64,000 bases of DNA from Demequina rhizosphaerae (GCF_000971255.1 NZ_BBMC01000007.1:123628-187627); one strand, 5' to 3'. Positions 37,741 through 46,461 are shown, counted from the first letter of the stretch. Notes: generated by a model not told the origin, from the sequence alone. Numbers and translations: made by a program.

Positions 37741-38769
37741 CTACGAGCGGAGGTCGGCGCGGCGCGTCGACCACCGCCACCACGCGAGCGACAGCGCGCC
37801 GATGACGAGGGTGCCGCCCAGCGACACCGCGCGCCACACGAGCGTGCCGGCGACGAGGGTCGCCTCGGGCACCGCCGGCGTGTCGGTGAGCCACGCGGCG
37901 ATGAGCGCCGCGTCGAGCACGCCGAAGCCCAGGAACGGCAGGATCGTCAGCGGGTAGAGCAGCAGGAAGACGCCGACGATCTCGACCGCCGACAGGCTCG
38001 CCCCGACGCCGACGAGCCGGAGGCTCGCGAGCACGATCGCGGCCTCGGCGACCACGCCCGCAAGGCCGAGGGCGATCGACGGCATGAGGTGCAGGCGGTA
38101 CGAGTCGGACACCCGCGCCCGGAAGTCGCCGACAGCGGCGGCCCAGACCGCGCCGTCCGCGGGACGCCCGAACCGCGTCGCGATGCGCGCGCCGAGGTGG
38201 CCGAGGGTGTGGGCCCAGCGCTCCGAGCGCACGACCAGCGTCAGGGCGGCCAGGATCGCCGCGGCGACGCCCAGCGAGGCGATCGCGAACCACCATTCGT
38301 GGCGCTCGACGCCGCGGATCGCAACCACGCCGAGCCCGAGCACGGGCGCCAGGAAGCGCACCCCCCAGAAGACGACGGTCGTGAGCGTGACGCCCGCCAT
38401 GCCGTCGACGGGGTCGATGCGCCACGAGCGGAACATCCCGACGCGCAGCACCAGGTCCGAGGGCGGCGGCGCGAGGGTGGCGACGAGGTTGGCGCCCATC
38501 TCGTTGTGGAGCGCGCGCTTCCAGCCGAGGCCCTCGACCACGCGGGCGAGGGGCGCGGAGCTGAACAGCTGGCGGAGCAGCAGCAGCGCGATGAGGAGCG
38601 GCGGGCTCCACCACGGGAGCGTGCCGAGCGCCTCGCCGACCGCCGGCCAGTCGACCTGGGCGCCGAGCGAGTACAGCGCCCAGAGCACCGCCGCCACCAC
38701 GACGATCGTGACGACCCGGCGCCACACGTGCGCGCGACCGGATGCGGGTCGTTCGGCGGGCGCGGGCAC
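37741..38769 (-). CDS. lysylphosphatidylglycerol synthase-like membrane protein (UPF0104/YbhN-type)
   Basis: A 342-residue integral membrane protein with about eight helices, resembling the transmembrane (flippase) part of MprF-like proteins without a catalytic synthase domain. Typical are the NEMGANLVATLAPPPSDLVLR stretch after helix 2 and the FLLLYPLTILPFLGFGVLDAAL stretch. A lipid-transport function is inference. GTG 38769 is 6 nt after TAGAGT (minus strand), a leaderless arrangement facing the leaderless Nif3 gene. Confidence 0.75.
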   Translation of the reverse strand: MPAPAERPASGRAHVWRRVVTIVVVAAVLWALYSLGAQVDWPAVGEALGTLPWWSPPLLIALLLLRQLFSSAPLARVVEGLGWKRALHNEMGANLVATLAPPPSDLVLRVGMFRSWRIDPVDGMAGVTLTTVVFWGVRFLAPVLGLGVVAIRGVERHEWWFAIASLGVAAAILAALTLVVRSERWAHTLGHLGARIATRFGRPADGAVWAAAVGDFRARVSDSYRLHLMPSIALGLAGVVAEAAIVLASLRLVGVGASLSAVEIVGVFLLLYPLTILPFLGFGVLDAALIAAWLTDTPAVPEATLVAGTLVWRAVSLGGTLVIGALSLAWWRWSTRRADLRS

Positions 38770-38831
38770 GCCGTCACTCTATCCGCGGCCCGGGCGCCGC
38801 AGCCGGGACGTGCGCCGAGTAGCCTTGCCCC

Positions 38832-39644
38832 ATGACCTCCGTGGCCGATGTGATGGACGCACTCGAGAAGCGCTTCCCCCTCGACCTCGCGGAGGACTGG
38901 GACGTCAACGGGCTGTGCGTCGGCCGCCCCGACGCCGAGGTCACCCGCGCGCTGTTCGCGGTCGACCCGACGATGGCCGTGGTGCAGGAGGCCGTCGAGG
39001 CCGGTTGCGACCTCATCGTCACCCACCACCCGCTGCTGCTGCGCGGCGTCACCACGGTGCATGCCGACACCCCGAAGGGCGCCGTCATCCACGCGCTCAT
39101 CGAGAACGGCGTGGCCCTCTACAACGCGCACACCAACGCCGACCACGCCGGCACCGGCGTCGCCGAGGCCCTCGCCGAGGTGCTCGGCGTCTCCGGCGCG
39201 CTGCCGCTCGTGCCGCTCAAGGACGACGCGGAGCAGGGGACCGGTCGCATCGGCCGCCTCGACGCCCCCATCACGCTGCGCGAGTTCGCCGAGCGCGCCG
39301 CGACCGTCCTGCCCGAGACCTCCCACGGCGTGCGCGTCGCGGGCGACCTGGACGGCACGGTGCAGACCATCGCCGTCGTCGGCGGCTCGGGGGACTCGTT
39401 CCTCGGCGCCGCGCGCGAGGCCGGCGCGGACGTCTACCTCACCGCCGATCTGCGCCACCACCCGGCGTCCGACGCCCGCGAGGCCGCGCTGCTCGGCGAC
39501 GGTCGGCCGTTCCTCGTCGACGTCGCCCACTACGCGTCCGAGTGGACGTGGCTGGAGGCCGCCGCCGAGTACCTCGGCGACGCCACCGGCATCGACACCC
39601 TCGTCTCGACCCTCACCACCGACCCCTGGACCGCGCGCTTCTAG
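38832..39644 (+). CDS. Nif3-like dinuclear metal-centre protein
   Basis: A 270-residue NIF3/YbgI-family protein. It has the start ALEKRFPLDLAEDWDVNGLCVG, the metal ligands in VTHHPLLLRG and YNAHTNADHA, and the C-terminal HYASEWTWLE. Family members form hexameric toroids with two metal ions; the cellular role is not settled (GTP cyclohydrolase-like activity has been proposed for some). TAGCCT lies 6 nt before the ATG, so the mRNA is probably leaderless. It heads an operon with the next two genes. Confidence 0.9.
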   Translation: MTSVADVMDALEKRFPLDLAEDWDVNGLCVGRPDAEVTRALFAVDPTMAVVQEAVEAGCDLIVTHHPLLLRGVTTVHADTPKGAVIHALIENGVALYNAHTNADHAGTGVAEALAEVLGVSGALPLVPLKDDAEQGTGRIGRLDAPITLREFAERAATVLPETSHGVRVAGDLDGTVQTIAVVGGSGDSFLGAAREAGADVYLTADLRHHPASDAREAALLGDGRPFLVDVAHYASEWTWLEAAAEYLGDATGIDTLVSTLTTDPWTARF

Positions 39645-39662
39645 CGCGAAGGAGAACCACAC

Positions 39663-40400
39663 GTGCCCACCGCTCCCGCAGCCGACCAGATCCGCCTCCT
39701 CGACGTGCAGGACATCGACCTGCGCGCCCAGCAGGCCCGCCACCGCCGCGACCACCTGCCGGTGCTCGAGCAGATCAAGGAGCTCACCGCCCGCGCGAAC
39801 GACCTCGACGAGGCCCGCGTCGCGACGTCGACCAAGGTGTCCGACCTGCGCCGCGCCGTCCAGAAGGCCGAGGACGACGTCCAGGTGGTCCGCGACCGCG
39901 CCGCGCGCGACAACGCGCGCCTGTCGGCGGGCCAGGGCACCCCCAAGGACCTCCAGGCGCTGCAGGCCGAGCTCGCGGTCCTCGGGCGCCGCCAGGAGGC
40001 CCTCGAGGAGGTCGAGCTCGAGGCGATGGAGGCGCTCGACGTCGCCGAGAAGGAGCACGCCTCCGCCAAGGAGCAGGTCGAGGCGATCGAGTCCCAGCTG
40101 ACCGGGCTGAACGCCGAGCGCGACGCCGCCTGGCGCGACCTCGACGCCGAGCTCGCGACCCTCGCGACCGAGCGCGAGGCCGCCGCGGCGGGTCTCGACG
40201 CGGGCCTGGTCGCCCTGTACGAGAAGCTGCGCGCCAGCCACGGCGGCATCGGCGCGGCCGCGCTCGCCCAGGGCCAGTGCCTCGGCTGCCGCACCGTGCT
40301 CAACCCCGGCGACCTGCGCGACATCGAGGCGAAGCCCGCGGACGCGATCGTCCGCTGCGAGGAGTGCAGCCGCATCCTCGTGCGCGGCGCGAAGAAGTGA
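39663..40400 (+). CDS. coiled-coil zinc-ribbon protein (CT398/DUF164-like)
   Basis: A 245-residue protein. Residues about 15-185 form a long antiparallel coiled coil; the C-terminal zinc ribbon has CLGC and CEEC pairs. This is the actinobacterial homologue of Chlamydia CT398. The family frequently follows nif3, as here (18 bp gap). Its role is unclear; nucleic-acid or sigma-factor interaction has been proposed. GAAGGAGAACCAC precedes GTG 39663. Confidence 0.87.
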   Translation: MPTAPAADQIRLLDVQDIDLRAQQARHRRDHLPVLEQIKELTARANDLDEARVATSTKVSDLRRAVQKAEDDVQVVRDRAARDNARLSAGQGTPKDLQALQAELAVLGRRQEALEEVELEAMEALDVAEKEHASAKEQVEAIESQLTGLNAERDAAWRDLDAELATLATEREAAAAGLDAGLVALYEKLRASHGGIGAAALAQGQCLGCRTVLNPGDLRDIEAKPADAIVRCEECSRILVRGAKK

Positions 40401-41257
40401 ACGGCGGGACGATGCCGGATCCGGCCGAGGAGACGCAGGTCGAGCCCGCGGTCCCGCACCACGCGCACCGCTTCGACGACGGCACCGACCTCGGCGGCGA
40501 GGCGCCCTCCGACGTGCCCACCGCATCGTCCCCGGCCCCGCGCGTGCAGTCGCCGTTCTCGCCCGACGAGGAGGACCTGGTCGCGCCGCTGACCCTCGTG
40601 CTCGTGCGGCACGGCGTCACCGAGATGACGACCTCGCGTCGCATGTCCGGCTCGGGCGTGCCCGGCCCCGCGCTGAGCGGGCAGGGGCGGGTCCAGGCGG
40701 CGAAGGCCGCGGACCTCGTCTACGGGATGGGCAGGCGCACGTGGATGCACCTGCCGCACGTCACGCGCGTGCTCGCCTCGCCGATGGTGCGCACGCAGGA
40801 GACCGCGGCGGCGCTCGGCCGCCGCGTCGGCGCGCATGTCGAGACCGAGGCACGCATCAAGGAGGTCGACTTCGGCGTGTGGGAGGGCCTCACGGTCGCC
40901 GAGATCATCGAGCGCGACGGGGACGCGATCCACGCGTGGCGCCGCGCCGAGACCTCGGCGCCCGAGGGCGAGTCGATCGCCGAGGTCGGCGCGCGCGGCT
41001 ATTCGGTGGTCGAGGAGCTCGCACGCGAGCACGCCCACCACTGCATGTCGGGGCGCGACCTGCCGCGCGGCGTCGCGCTCGTGTCGCACGCGGTCGCGAT
41101 CAAGTCGATCGTGGGCGTCGCGCTCGGCATGCCCGCGTCGCACTGGGGCTCGATCTGGCCGTCGCCCGCGTCGACCTCGATCCTCCAGGTGCGGGCGCGC
41201 AAGGACGGCTCCATCGCCGAGCAGCACGTGCTCGCGGTGGGCGTGCCGGTCGAGTAG
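40397..41257 (+). CDS. histidine phosphatase family protein (phosphoglycerate-mutase-like)
   Basis: A 286-residue protein: a disordered acidic N-terminus of about 65 residues, then the phosphatase domain with the catalytic VRHGVTEM, RVLASPMVRTQETA, KEVDFGVWEGLT and the second His in LVSHAVAIKS. It probably dephosphorylates a small molecule. The GTG start overlaps the upstream stop (GTGA); ATG 40412 would be 5 codons shorter. In several actinobacteria such a domain is linked to RNase HI and zinc-ribbon genes. Confidence 0.85.
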   Translation: MNGGTMPDPAEETQVEPAVPHHAHRFDDGTDLGGEAPSDVPTASSPAPRVQSPFSPDEEDLVAPLTLVLVRHGVTEMTTSRRMSGSGVPGPALSGQGRVQAAKAADLVYGMGRRTWMHLPHVTRVLASPMVRTQETAAALGRRVGAHVETEARIKEVDFGVWEGLTVAEIIERDGDAIHAWRRAETSAPEGESIAEVGARGYSVVEELAREHAHHCMSGRDLPRGVALVSHAVAIKSIVGVALGMPASHWGSIWPSPASTSILQVRARKDGSIAEQHVLAVGVPVE

Positions 41258-41369
41258 CGCGGTCCGGGCGTCCGGGGGTGGGCCTGGGGCGTCCCGGCGC
41301 GGTTTCGGTGCGCCTGCGCGCTCTCGTGTCGGCTCGTGTCGGGCTGCTCGCGGTGGTCGCTCCGCGCTG

Positions 41370-41387
41370 TTTTAGGAAATCCTGAAA
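41370..41387. other. AT-rich inverted repeat in the convergent gap 41258-41598
   Basis: TTTTAGGAAATCCTGAAA has arms AGGA/TCCT with A/T flanks and stands out in a GC-rich region. It lies between convergent genes, where a regulator site is not expected. The rest of this 341-bp gap holds a palindromic repeat and a 9-bp tandem repeat, listed separately. Confidence 0.3.
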
Positions 41388-41454
41388 TAGTCGGTTGCGC
41401 ACACGGCCCGGCGGCCGAGCCCGCCACCGCCGCGGATATCGACCGCGCCCAGCC

Positions 41455-41534
41455 GCAACCGGCGTACCGGGCGGCACCTCGCGAGACGTCGCAGGCGCGA
41501 CGGTGGGCGACGAGCGATCGGTACGCCGGTTCGC
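41455..41534. repeat. ~80-bp palindromic repeat element, copy A
   Basis: Left arm GCAACCGGCGTACCG (41455-41469) and right arm CGGTACGCCGGTT (41519-41531). The arms pair over 13 bp. Related copies are at 43406-43485 and 45604-45682. Confidence 0.75.
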
Positions 41535-41544
41535 GCAGGTGCCT

Positions 41545-41589
41545 CGGGCATTGCGGGTGTCGCGGGCGTCGCGGGTGTCGCGGGCGTTG
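41545..41589. repeat. 9-bp tandem repeat, five copies
   Basis: Units CGGGCATTG, CGGGTGTCG, CGGGCGTCG, CGGGTGTCG, CGGGCGTTG, directly downstream of the transporter stop and next to repeat copy A. Confidence 0.75.
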
Positions 41590-41598
41590 CGGACGCGC

Positions 41599-42453
41599 CT
41601 ATTCGCCGTCGCGCGAGAGCTGCTTGCGCAGGAACTTCCGGTCGTCGTTGGCGTACGCGTAGTACCAGCCGATGAGCAGTCCTCCGCCGACGAAGTTGCC
41701 CAACAGGACGATGCCGAGCTGGGCGAGCGCGAGGCCGTAGTCGAGGCCGTGCGTGAGGGCGGACACCGTGAACACGACGGTGTTGGCGACCGAGTGCTCG
41801 AAGCCGACGAAGGCGAAGACGAACACGCTCATCACCATGGCGACGATCTTGGTGAGGTCCTCCTTGATCACTCCGTTGTAGACGAGCAGCATGCCCAGGT
41901 TGATCATGAAGTTGCACAGCACCGCGCGCATGAAGAGGTCGGACATCCCGGCGAGGCCGTGGTCGAAGTACTCGAGCTTGTGCTCGACCGCGGCATCGAG
42001 CTGGGCGCCCATCGCGCCGTCCGCCATGCTCGAGCCGGCCACCATGATCGCGACGGCGAGGCCGCCGATGAAGTTGCCGCCGTAGCACATGAGCAGGATC
42101 CGCAGCGACTTCAGCGGGGTGGTCCGGCGGTAGTACGCGCCGATCGAGACGATCATCATGTTCGAGGTCAGCAGCTCGGACTTGCTGTAGTAGATGAACA
42201 CGAGCGCGAAGCCGAAGACCATCGAGCCGACGAGCTTGCCGACGTTGACCCAGTCGCCGTCGCCGACGCTCTCGAAGGCCGCGATCACCGCGAAGGTCGT
42301 GAGGTACATGACGCCGATGATCACGCCGGCCATCGCGGCGCGCATGAGGTACACGCGGGCCAGCCCGCCGCTCATCGCGGTCTTGGTCTCGAGCGCGTCG
42401 AGCACGGTCGAGATGAACTGCTTCCCGGGGAACAACCGGCTCGTATCGCTCAT
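41599..42453 (-). CDS. formate/nitrite transporter (FNT) family protein
   Basis: A 284-residue FNT-type channel with six hydrophobic helices (FocA/NirC/YfdC fold). Typical features are the N-terminal domain, the SSMAD-like Omega loop after helix 2, the re-entrant GNFIGGLAVAI segment and VLCNFMINLGMLL. The substrate (formate, nitrite, hydrosulfide, lactate) is not decidable. Family pore histidine seen in FGFEHSVANTV. GGGAGCC precedes the ATG. Confidence 0.87.
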   Translation of the reverse strand: MSDTSRLFPGKQFISTVLDALETKTAMSGGLARVYLMRAAMAGVIIGVMYLTTFAVIAAFESVGDGDWVNVGKLVGSMVFGFALVFIYYSKSELLTSNMMIVSIGAYYRRTTPLKSLRILLMCYGGNFIGGLAVAIMVAGSSMADGAMGAQLDAAVEHKLEYFDHGLAGMSDLFMRAVLCNFMINLGMLLVYNGVIKEDLTKIVAMVMSVFVFAFVGFEHSVANTVVFTVSALTHGLDYGLALAQLGIVLLGNFVGGGLLIGWYYAYANDDRKFLRKQLSRDGE

Positions 42454-42591
42454 GGCCCCAGGCTCCCACAGAGAGCGCGGGGCGGTGTGGGACCCGGCGC
42501 GGCACGTACCCGGGACCGTGATCGAGCAGGCCCGGAAGCCGCGACGCCCCCTCGGACGTTGCCGAAGAGGAACCCTTCGAGAGGAGCGCCG

Positions 42592-43377
42592 ATGTCCGCC
42601 GTGCCCAAGCCGCCGTCCAGCTACGAGGACCCGATCGTCGCGCCGCACTCGCTGAGCGGGCGGCGGATCCTGGTGGTCGGCGGGTCGTCGGGCTTCGGGC
42701 GGCAGGTCGCTGTCGACGCGTCGCTCGCCGGGGCCGACGTCATCGTCGTCGGGCTCGACCCCGCGAAGTCCCACGCGACCGCGCAGGAGTGCGGCGCGCT
42801 GGGCCGTGGCAAGGCGAGCGCGCTGGCCTTCGACGTCACCACCGACTCGGGCCGGGAGCGGCTGGTCGAGGCGGCGGGTCGGGTCGACCACGTCGTGTCG
42901 ACGCTCGGGGGGCGGCTCGGCGACCATGTGCGCGAGGACGACGACGAGGCCATCCGCGACGTCGCGCGCCGCAAGGTCCAGGACAACCGCGACCTGGTTG
43001 ACGCGCTCGCGGACAGCGTGCTCGACGGAGGCTCGTTCGTGCTGACGGCCGGCACCACGCGGCGCCCCGGGGCGCACGACGGCGTCGAGGCCGTGATGGG
43101 CAACGAGCAGATCGTCGCGCTCGTGCGCGAGAAGGCGCTCGCGCTCGCCCCGCGCCTGCGCGTCAACGCCGTCGCGCCCACGTGGACGCAGACCCCGCTG
43201 TGGCGCCACCACTCGGACGAGAGGATCGTGGAGATGCGCCACGAGATGGAGCGGCGCATCCCGCTCGGTCGCACCGCCGACATCCGCGAGGTCGCCCGCG
43301 CCTACCTCTTCCTCATGACGAGCAGCTTCGTCACCGGCCAGACGGTGGCGGTCGACGGCGGCTACTCGCTCACCTGA
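42592..43377 (+). CDS. SDR-family protein lacking the usual Tyr/Lys catalytic pair
   Basis: A 261-residue Rossmann protein with the SDR cofactor motif VVGGSSGFGRQ, a NADP/NAD acidic strand end and the C-terminal FVTGQTVAVDGGYSLT typical of SDRs. The classical YxxxK motif is absent: the aligned segment (about residues 166-170) reads AVMGN before EQIVALVREKALALAP. The Ser region reads LTAGTT. It may be an atypical SDR or a non-catalytic one. GAGAGGAGC precedes the ATG. Confidence 0.85.
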   Translation: MSAVPKPPSSYEDPIVAPHSLSGRRILVVGGSSGFGRQVAVDASLAGADVIVVGLDPAKSHATAQECGALGRGKASALAFDVTTDSGRERLVEAAGRVDHVVSTLGGRLGDHVREDDDEAIRDVARRKVQDNRDLVDALADSVLDGGSFVLTAGTTRRPGAHDGVEAVMGNEQIVALVREKALALAPRLRVNAVAPTWTQTPLWRHHSDERIVEMRHEMERRIPLGRTADIREVARAYLFLMTSSFVTGQTVAVDGGYSLT

Positions 43378-43405
43378 GGTTCCCGCTCCTCTGCTGCCCC
43401 CCGCC

Positions 43406-43485
43406 GCAACCGGCGTACGGATCCGGGCTCGGCAGCGAACTGCCTGCCAGCGGAGGCGGAGGTCGGGACGATACGCCGGTTGCGC
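43406..43485. repeat. ~80-bp palindromic repeat element, copy B
   Basis: Left arm GCAACCGGCGTACGG (43406-43420), right arm TACGCCGGTTGC (43472-43483). The interior shares GGATC-CGGCTCG-like and GGTCGGG tracts with copy C. Confidence 0.75.
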
Positions 43486-43520
43486 GGGTGGCGGCCGGGG
43501 CCGGTGGGTGGGGCGCGGGC

Positions 43521-44294
43521 TCAGCCCGCGATGACGAGCGTGAGCTCGTCGGGCCCCTTCTCCTTGGCGGTGAGGCTCACGTCCACGAGGGCGTCGCCGA
43601 TCATGCCGGCGGCCGCATCGGCGAGGTCGGCGGCGGTCTCGGGCCGCGCATCGTCCCTCACGAGGTGAGCCGCGAGAAGGCCGCGCGTGTGCTTGGCCAT
43701 GTGGCTCACGACCGCGCGCTTGCCGTTGAGCTCGCGCTGGACGGATACGGCGACCCAGGGGGAGTCGGTGGGCCGGTAGGCGGCGACGTACGAGGCGCTG
43801 CGGCAGTCGACGACGAGGCCGCCGTCGGCGAGCGCGTCCAACTCGCCGGGCAGGTGCCGCTTCCAGAAGGTGGCGAGCTTGCCGAGATCAGCGAGGCCCG
43901 TGCCCATGGAGAGGCGGTACGCCGGGATGCGGTCGGCGGGGGAGACGGCCCCCCACAGCGCGGACACGATCCGCACGCTCTCGCGCGCCTTGTCGAGGGT
44001 CGCGGCGTCCCAGTCGGCCATGCCGGCGGCGTCGTAGAGGACGCCTGTGTAGACGGTGGACGATGCGGCGGCAGGGTTGTCCCACACGGTGCGGTTGCGC
44101 TCGACCTCCGCCCGCAGCGACGCGCCGACGCCGAGGAGGTCCATCGCGTCCCGCCGGCCGGACACCGCCGCGAGCGCGTCGCCGACGCGGCGGCGGTGCT
44201 CCTCGAGCGTCGGGTGGGACAGGGCGGCGAGGTCGACCGGGGCTCCCGAGGCGGGGGCGGTCTTGCCCTCGGAGGGCGGGAGCAGGATCAGCAC
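43521..44294 (-). CDS. yaaA: peroxide stress protein YaaA (DUF328)
   Basis: A 257-residue YaaA-family protein: N-terminal LILLPPSEGKT, the central YTGVLYDA, FWKRHLP and the C-terminal SHMAKHTRGLLAAHL. In E. coli YaaA lowers free iron during peroxide stress. GTG 44294 lies 7 nt after TACCCT with no Shine-Dalgarno, so leaderless transcription is likely. Confidence 0.9.
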   Translation of the reverse strand: MLILLPPSEGKTAPASGAPVDLAALSHPTLEEHRRRVGDALAAVSGRRDAMDLLGVGASLRAEVERNRTVWDNPAAASSTVYTGVLYDAAGMADWDAATLDKARESVRIVSALWGAVSPADRIPAYRLSMGTGLADLGKLATFWKRHLPGELDALADGGLVVDCRSASYVAAYRPTDSPWVAVSVQRELNGKRAVVSHMAKHTRGLLAAHLVRDDARPETAADLADAAAGMIGDALVDVSLTAKEKGPDELTLVIAG

Positions 44295-44378
44295 GGGGAC
44301 CAGGGTAGGCGGTCGCCGGGGCCGTGCCGTCCGGCGGAGGTCACACCTCTGACGGCGGGTGGAGTGTGGTCCGTGCGG

Positions 44379-45554
44379 CTACTGCAGCGAACCCAGCCAC
44401 GTCTCGAGCCGGTCGAGCCCCTCGACGATGTCCGCGTGCGACGCGGCGTACGACAGCCGCACATGGGTGTCGCCGTGCGTGGCACCGAAGTCGCGGCCGG
44501 GGGTCAGCGCGACGTGCGCCTCCCGCAGCGCGCGGCCGCAGAACTCCCACGCGTCGAGCCCGGTGCCGGAGACGTCCGCGAACGCGTAGAACGCGCCGTC
44601 CGGCTCTGAGGGCACGGGGAGGCCGATGCGCGCGAGCCCGTCGAGCATCGTGCGGCGGCGCGCGAGCAGGTCGAGGCGGCGCTCCTCGGCCTCGGCGAGC
44701 GACTCCGGGGAGAAGGCCTCGAGCGCGGCGATCTGCACGGGGGCGGACGCCGACAGGAAGTAGTTCATGGCGAGCCGTTCCACCGGCCCGACCAGCTCCT
44801 GGGGCAGCACGCACCAGCCCAGGCGCCAGCCCGTCATGCCGAAGGCCTTGGAGAACGAGTTGAGGACGATCGCGTCGGGATCGTGCGCGAGGACAGTGCG
44901 CTGGGGCGAGCCGTCGGGGTTGCGGTCAGCCGTGTCGAGGTAGATCTCGTCGACCAGCCGCCATGCGCCGCGCTCCCGGGCGAGGTCGCTGATCGCGGCG
45001 AGCTCGCCCTGGCGGATCGTCGTGCCGGTGGGGTTGGACGGCGTCGCGACCATCACCACGCCGGTCTCGGGGGTCCACGCCTTCTCGACCAGGTCGCGGG
45101 TGAGCTGGAAGCGCGTCGCGGGGGAGGTGGGCACCGTGAGCGCGCGGCCGCCGAACGACGCGACGATCTGCCGGTTGCACGGGTAGCTCGGGTCCGCCAT
45201 GAGCACGTCGGTGCCGTCCTCGACGGTCGCGGCGATCGTGAGCACCAGCGCCGCCGACGCGCCCATGGTGACCGCGATGCGCGCGGGGTCGACCTCCACG
45301 CCGTGGCGCGCGCGGTAGAAGCCGGCGATCGCCTGGCGCAGCTCGGGGGTGCCCAGCGACGATGTGTACGCGAGGCGACGCCCGTCCATCGTCCCCACCA
45401 TCGCGCGGCGGACCGCGGCCGGGGCGCCGAAGTCGGGCTCGCCCAGGTTGAGGCGGACGATGCGGTGGCCGGCGGCCTCGAGCTCGCTCGCGAGGTCACC
45501 GAACGCCATCGCGTGGAACGGCTCGATCGCCTGCGCGCGCCGCGAGACCCGCAT
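44379..45554 (-). CDS. pyridoxal-phosphate aminotransferase, class I/II
   Basis: A 391-residue fold-type I aminotransferase. The PLP lysine is Lys236 in NSFSKAFGMTGWRLG; SNPTGT and the N-terminal LNLGEPDFGAP are conserved. It is of the aspartate/MalY-like aminotransferase branch; the amino-acid substrate is unknown. AGAGGAG 5 nt before the ATG fixes the start. Repeat copy C and the rnpB promoter lie upstream. Confidence 0.88.
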   Translation of the reverse strand: MRVSRRAQAIEPFHAMAFGDLASELEAAGHRIVRLNLGEPDFGAPAAVRRAMVGTMDGRRLAYTSSLGTPELRQAIAGFYRARHGVEVDPARIAVTMGASAALVLTIAATVEDGTDVLMADPSYPCNRQIVASFGGRALTVPTSPATRFQLTRDLVEKAWTPETGVVMVATPSNPTGTTIRQGELAAISDLARERGAWRLVDEIYLDTADRNPDGSPQRTVLAHDPDAIVLNSFSKAFGMTGWRLGWCVLPQELVGPVERLAMNYFLSASAPVQIAALEAFSPESLAEAEERRLDLLARRRTMLDGLARIGLPVPSEPDGAFYAFADVSGTGLDAWEFCGRALREAHVALTPGRDFGATHGDTHVRLSYAASHADIVEGLDRLETWLGSLQ

Positions 45555-45603
45555 GGTCGCTCCTCTGCTCGGGTCCGGGCTCCATCCTCGCGGATGCACG
45601 GCG

Positions 45604-45682
45604 CCAACCGGCGTATGGATCGCGGCTCGATCTCCAGTACCAGGGCGGTGGTCGGGCGAGGCGGCATCGGTACGCCGGTTGG
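45604..45682. repeat. ~80-bp palindromic repeat element, copy C
   Basis: Left arm CCAACCGGCGTA (45604-45615) and right arm TACGCCGGTTGG (45671-45682) are exact reverse complements over 12 bp. It lies between the divergent aminotransferase and rnpB genes. Confidence 0.78.
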
Positions 45683-45713
45683 GTGCGGCTACCGGCGACG
45701 ACACCCGTCCAGG

Positions 45714-45719
45714 TATCCT
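45714..45719 (+). promoter_or_regulatory. -10 element of rnpB
   Basis: TATCCT ends 6 nt before 45726, the 5' end of RNase P RNA predicted independently from the terminal helix. The -35 is not clear. Confidence 0.6.
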
Positions 45720-45725
45720 TGCAGG

Positions 45726-46108
45726 GCGGATGAGCTGGCCAGGCGGCCGCGTGGCCCCCTCGGGGGTCCCGAGGAACGTCCGGGCTCCGCAGGGCAGGGT
45801 GATGGCTAACGGCCACCCGGGGTGACCCGCGGGACAGTGCCACAGAGAGAAGACCGCCTCGCCTCCTCGGAGGAGGGGTAAGGGTGAAAGGGTGAGGTAA
45901 GAGCTCACCGCGCGACTGGTGACAGGAGCGGCAAGGTAAACCCCACCCGGAGCAAGGCCAGACAGGATGCGTTCGAGGGCTGCCCGCCCGAGCATCCGGG
46001 TAGGTCGCTAGAGGCGTACGGCAACGTGCGTCGTAGATGGATGGCCGCCCCTCGTGAGCGGTGACGCGAGCGAGCGACAAAACCCGGCGTATCGGCCAGC
46101 TCATCCGC
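45726..46108 (+). ncRNA. rnpB: RNase P RNA, bacterial class A
   Basis: About 383 nt. The terminal helix P1 is formed by GCGGATGAGCTGGCC (45726-45740) and GGCCAGCTCATCCGC (46094-46108). Conserved core elements are present: GAGGAACGTCCGGGCTCC near the 5' end, ACAGTGCCACAGAGA in the middle, GGTAAACCCCACC, and CAAAACCCGGC before the 3' helix. It is the catalytic RNA for tRNA 5' maturation. Confidence 0.95.
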
Positions 46109-46178
46109 ACGTCTTCGCGGGCGCGACGCGTACGATCCCGGCCGCCGAGGGTCGGCTTCTCGCACGTGTCGCGGTTGC

Positions 46179-46460
46179 TCAGGGCGTCTGCTCCTGGGGG
46201 TGGGTCGCCAACGGCTCCACCGTCACGTCGAGCCACGGCGCCATCGGCAGCGACATCAGCGCCGCGTGCAGGGCGGTGGCGTCGGCGGCCTCGTACAACC
46301 CGACCGTCGCGTTGCGGCCAGGCACCCGCCACAGCCGCTTGAGCACGCCCTCCGCGCGCAGCTCGACAGCCCGGGTCCGCTCGGCGCGCCTCAGCTCCTC
46401 GCGACGCTCGGCCGGCGTGTCGGCCGGGAGCCGGTTCTCGGACCGCACCAGGAACTCCAT
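46179..46460 (-). CDS. muconolactone delta-isomerase-like protein
   Basis: A 93-residue ferredoxin-like alpha/beta protein with the family pattern MEFLVR at the start, RAVELRAEG, RLWRVPGR, GLYEAAD and a final SLPMAPWLDVTVEPLATHP. Muconolactone isomerase acts in the beta-ketoadipate pathway; here no other genes of that pathway are present, so another lactone or a chaperone-like role is possible. It follows the hydrolase by one base, so the two are co-transcribed. Confidence 0.82.
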   Translation of the reverse strand: MEFLVRSENRLPADTPAERREELRRAERTRAVELRAEGVLKRLWRVPGRNATVGLYEAADATALHAALMSLPMAPWLDVTVEPLATHPQEQTP

Positions 46461-46461
46461 C

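Noticed and set aside
41370..41387. AT-rich inverted repeat as a Fur or IdeR box
   Set aside because: It does not match the known consensus and lies between convergent gene ends, not in a promoter.
46087..46099. CCCGGCGTATCGG as a fourth copy of the palindromic repeat
   Set aside because: It is part of the conserved 3' region of RNase P RNA and has no partner arm.
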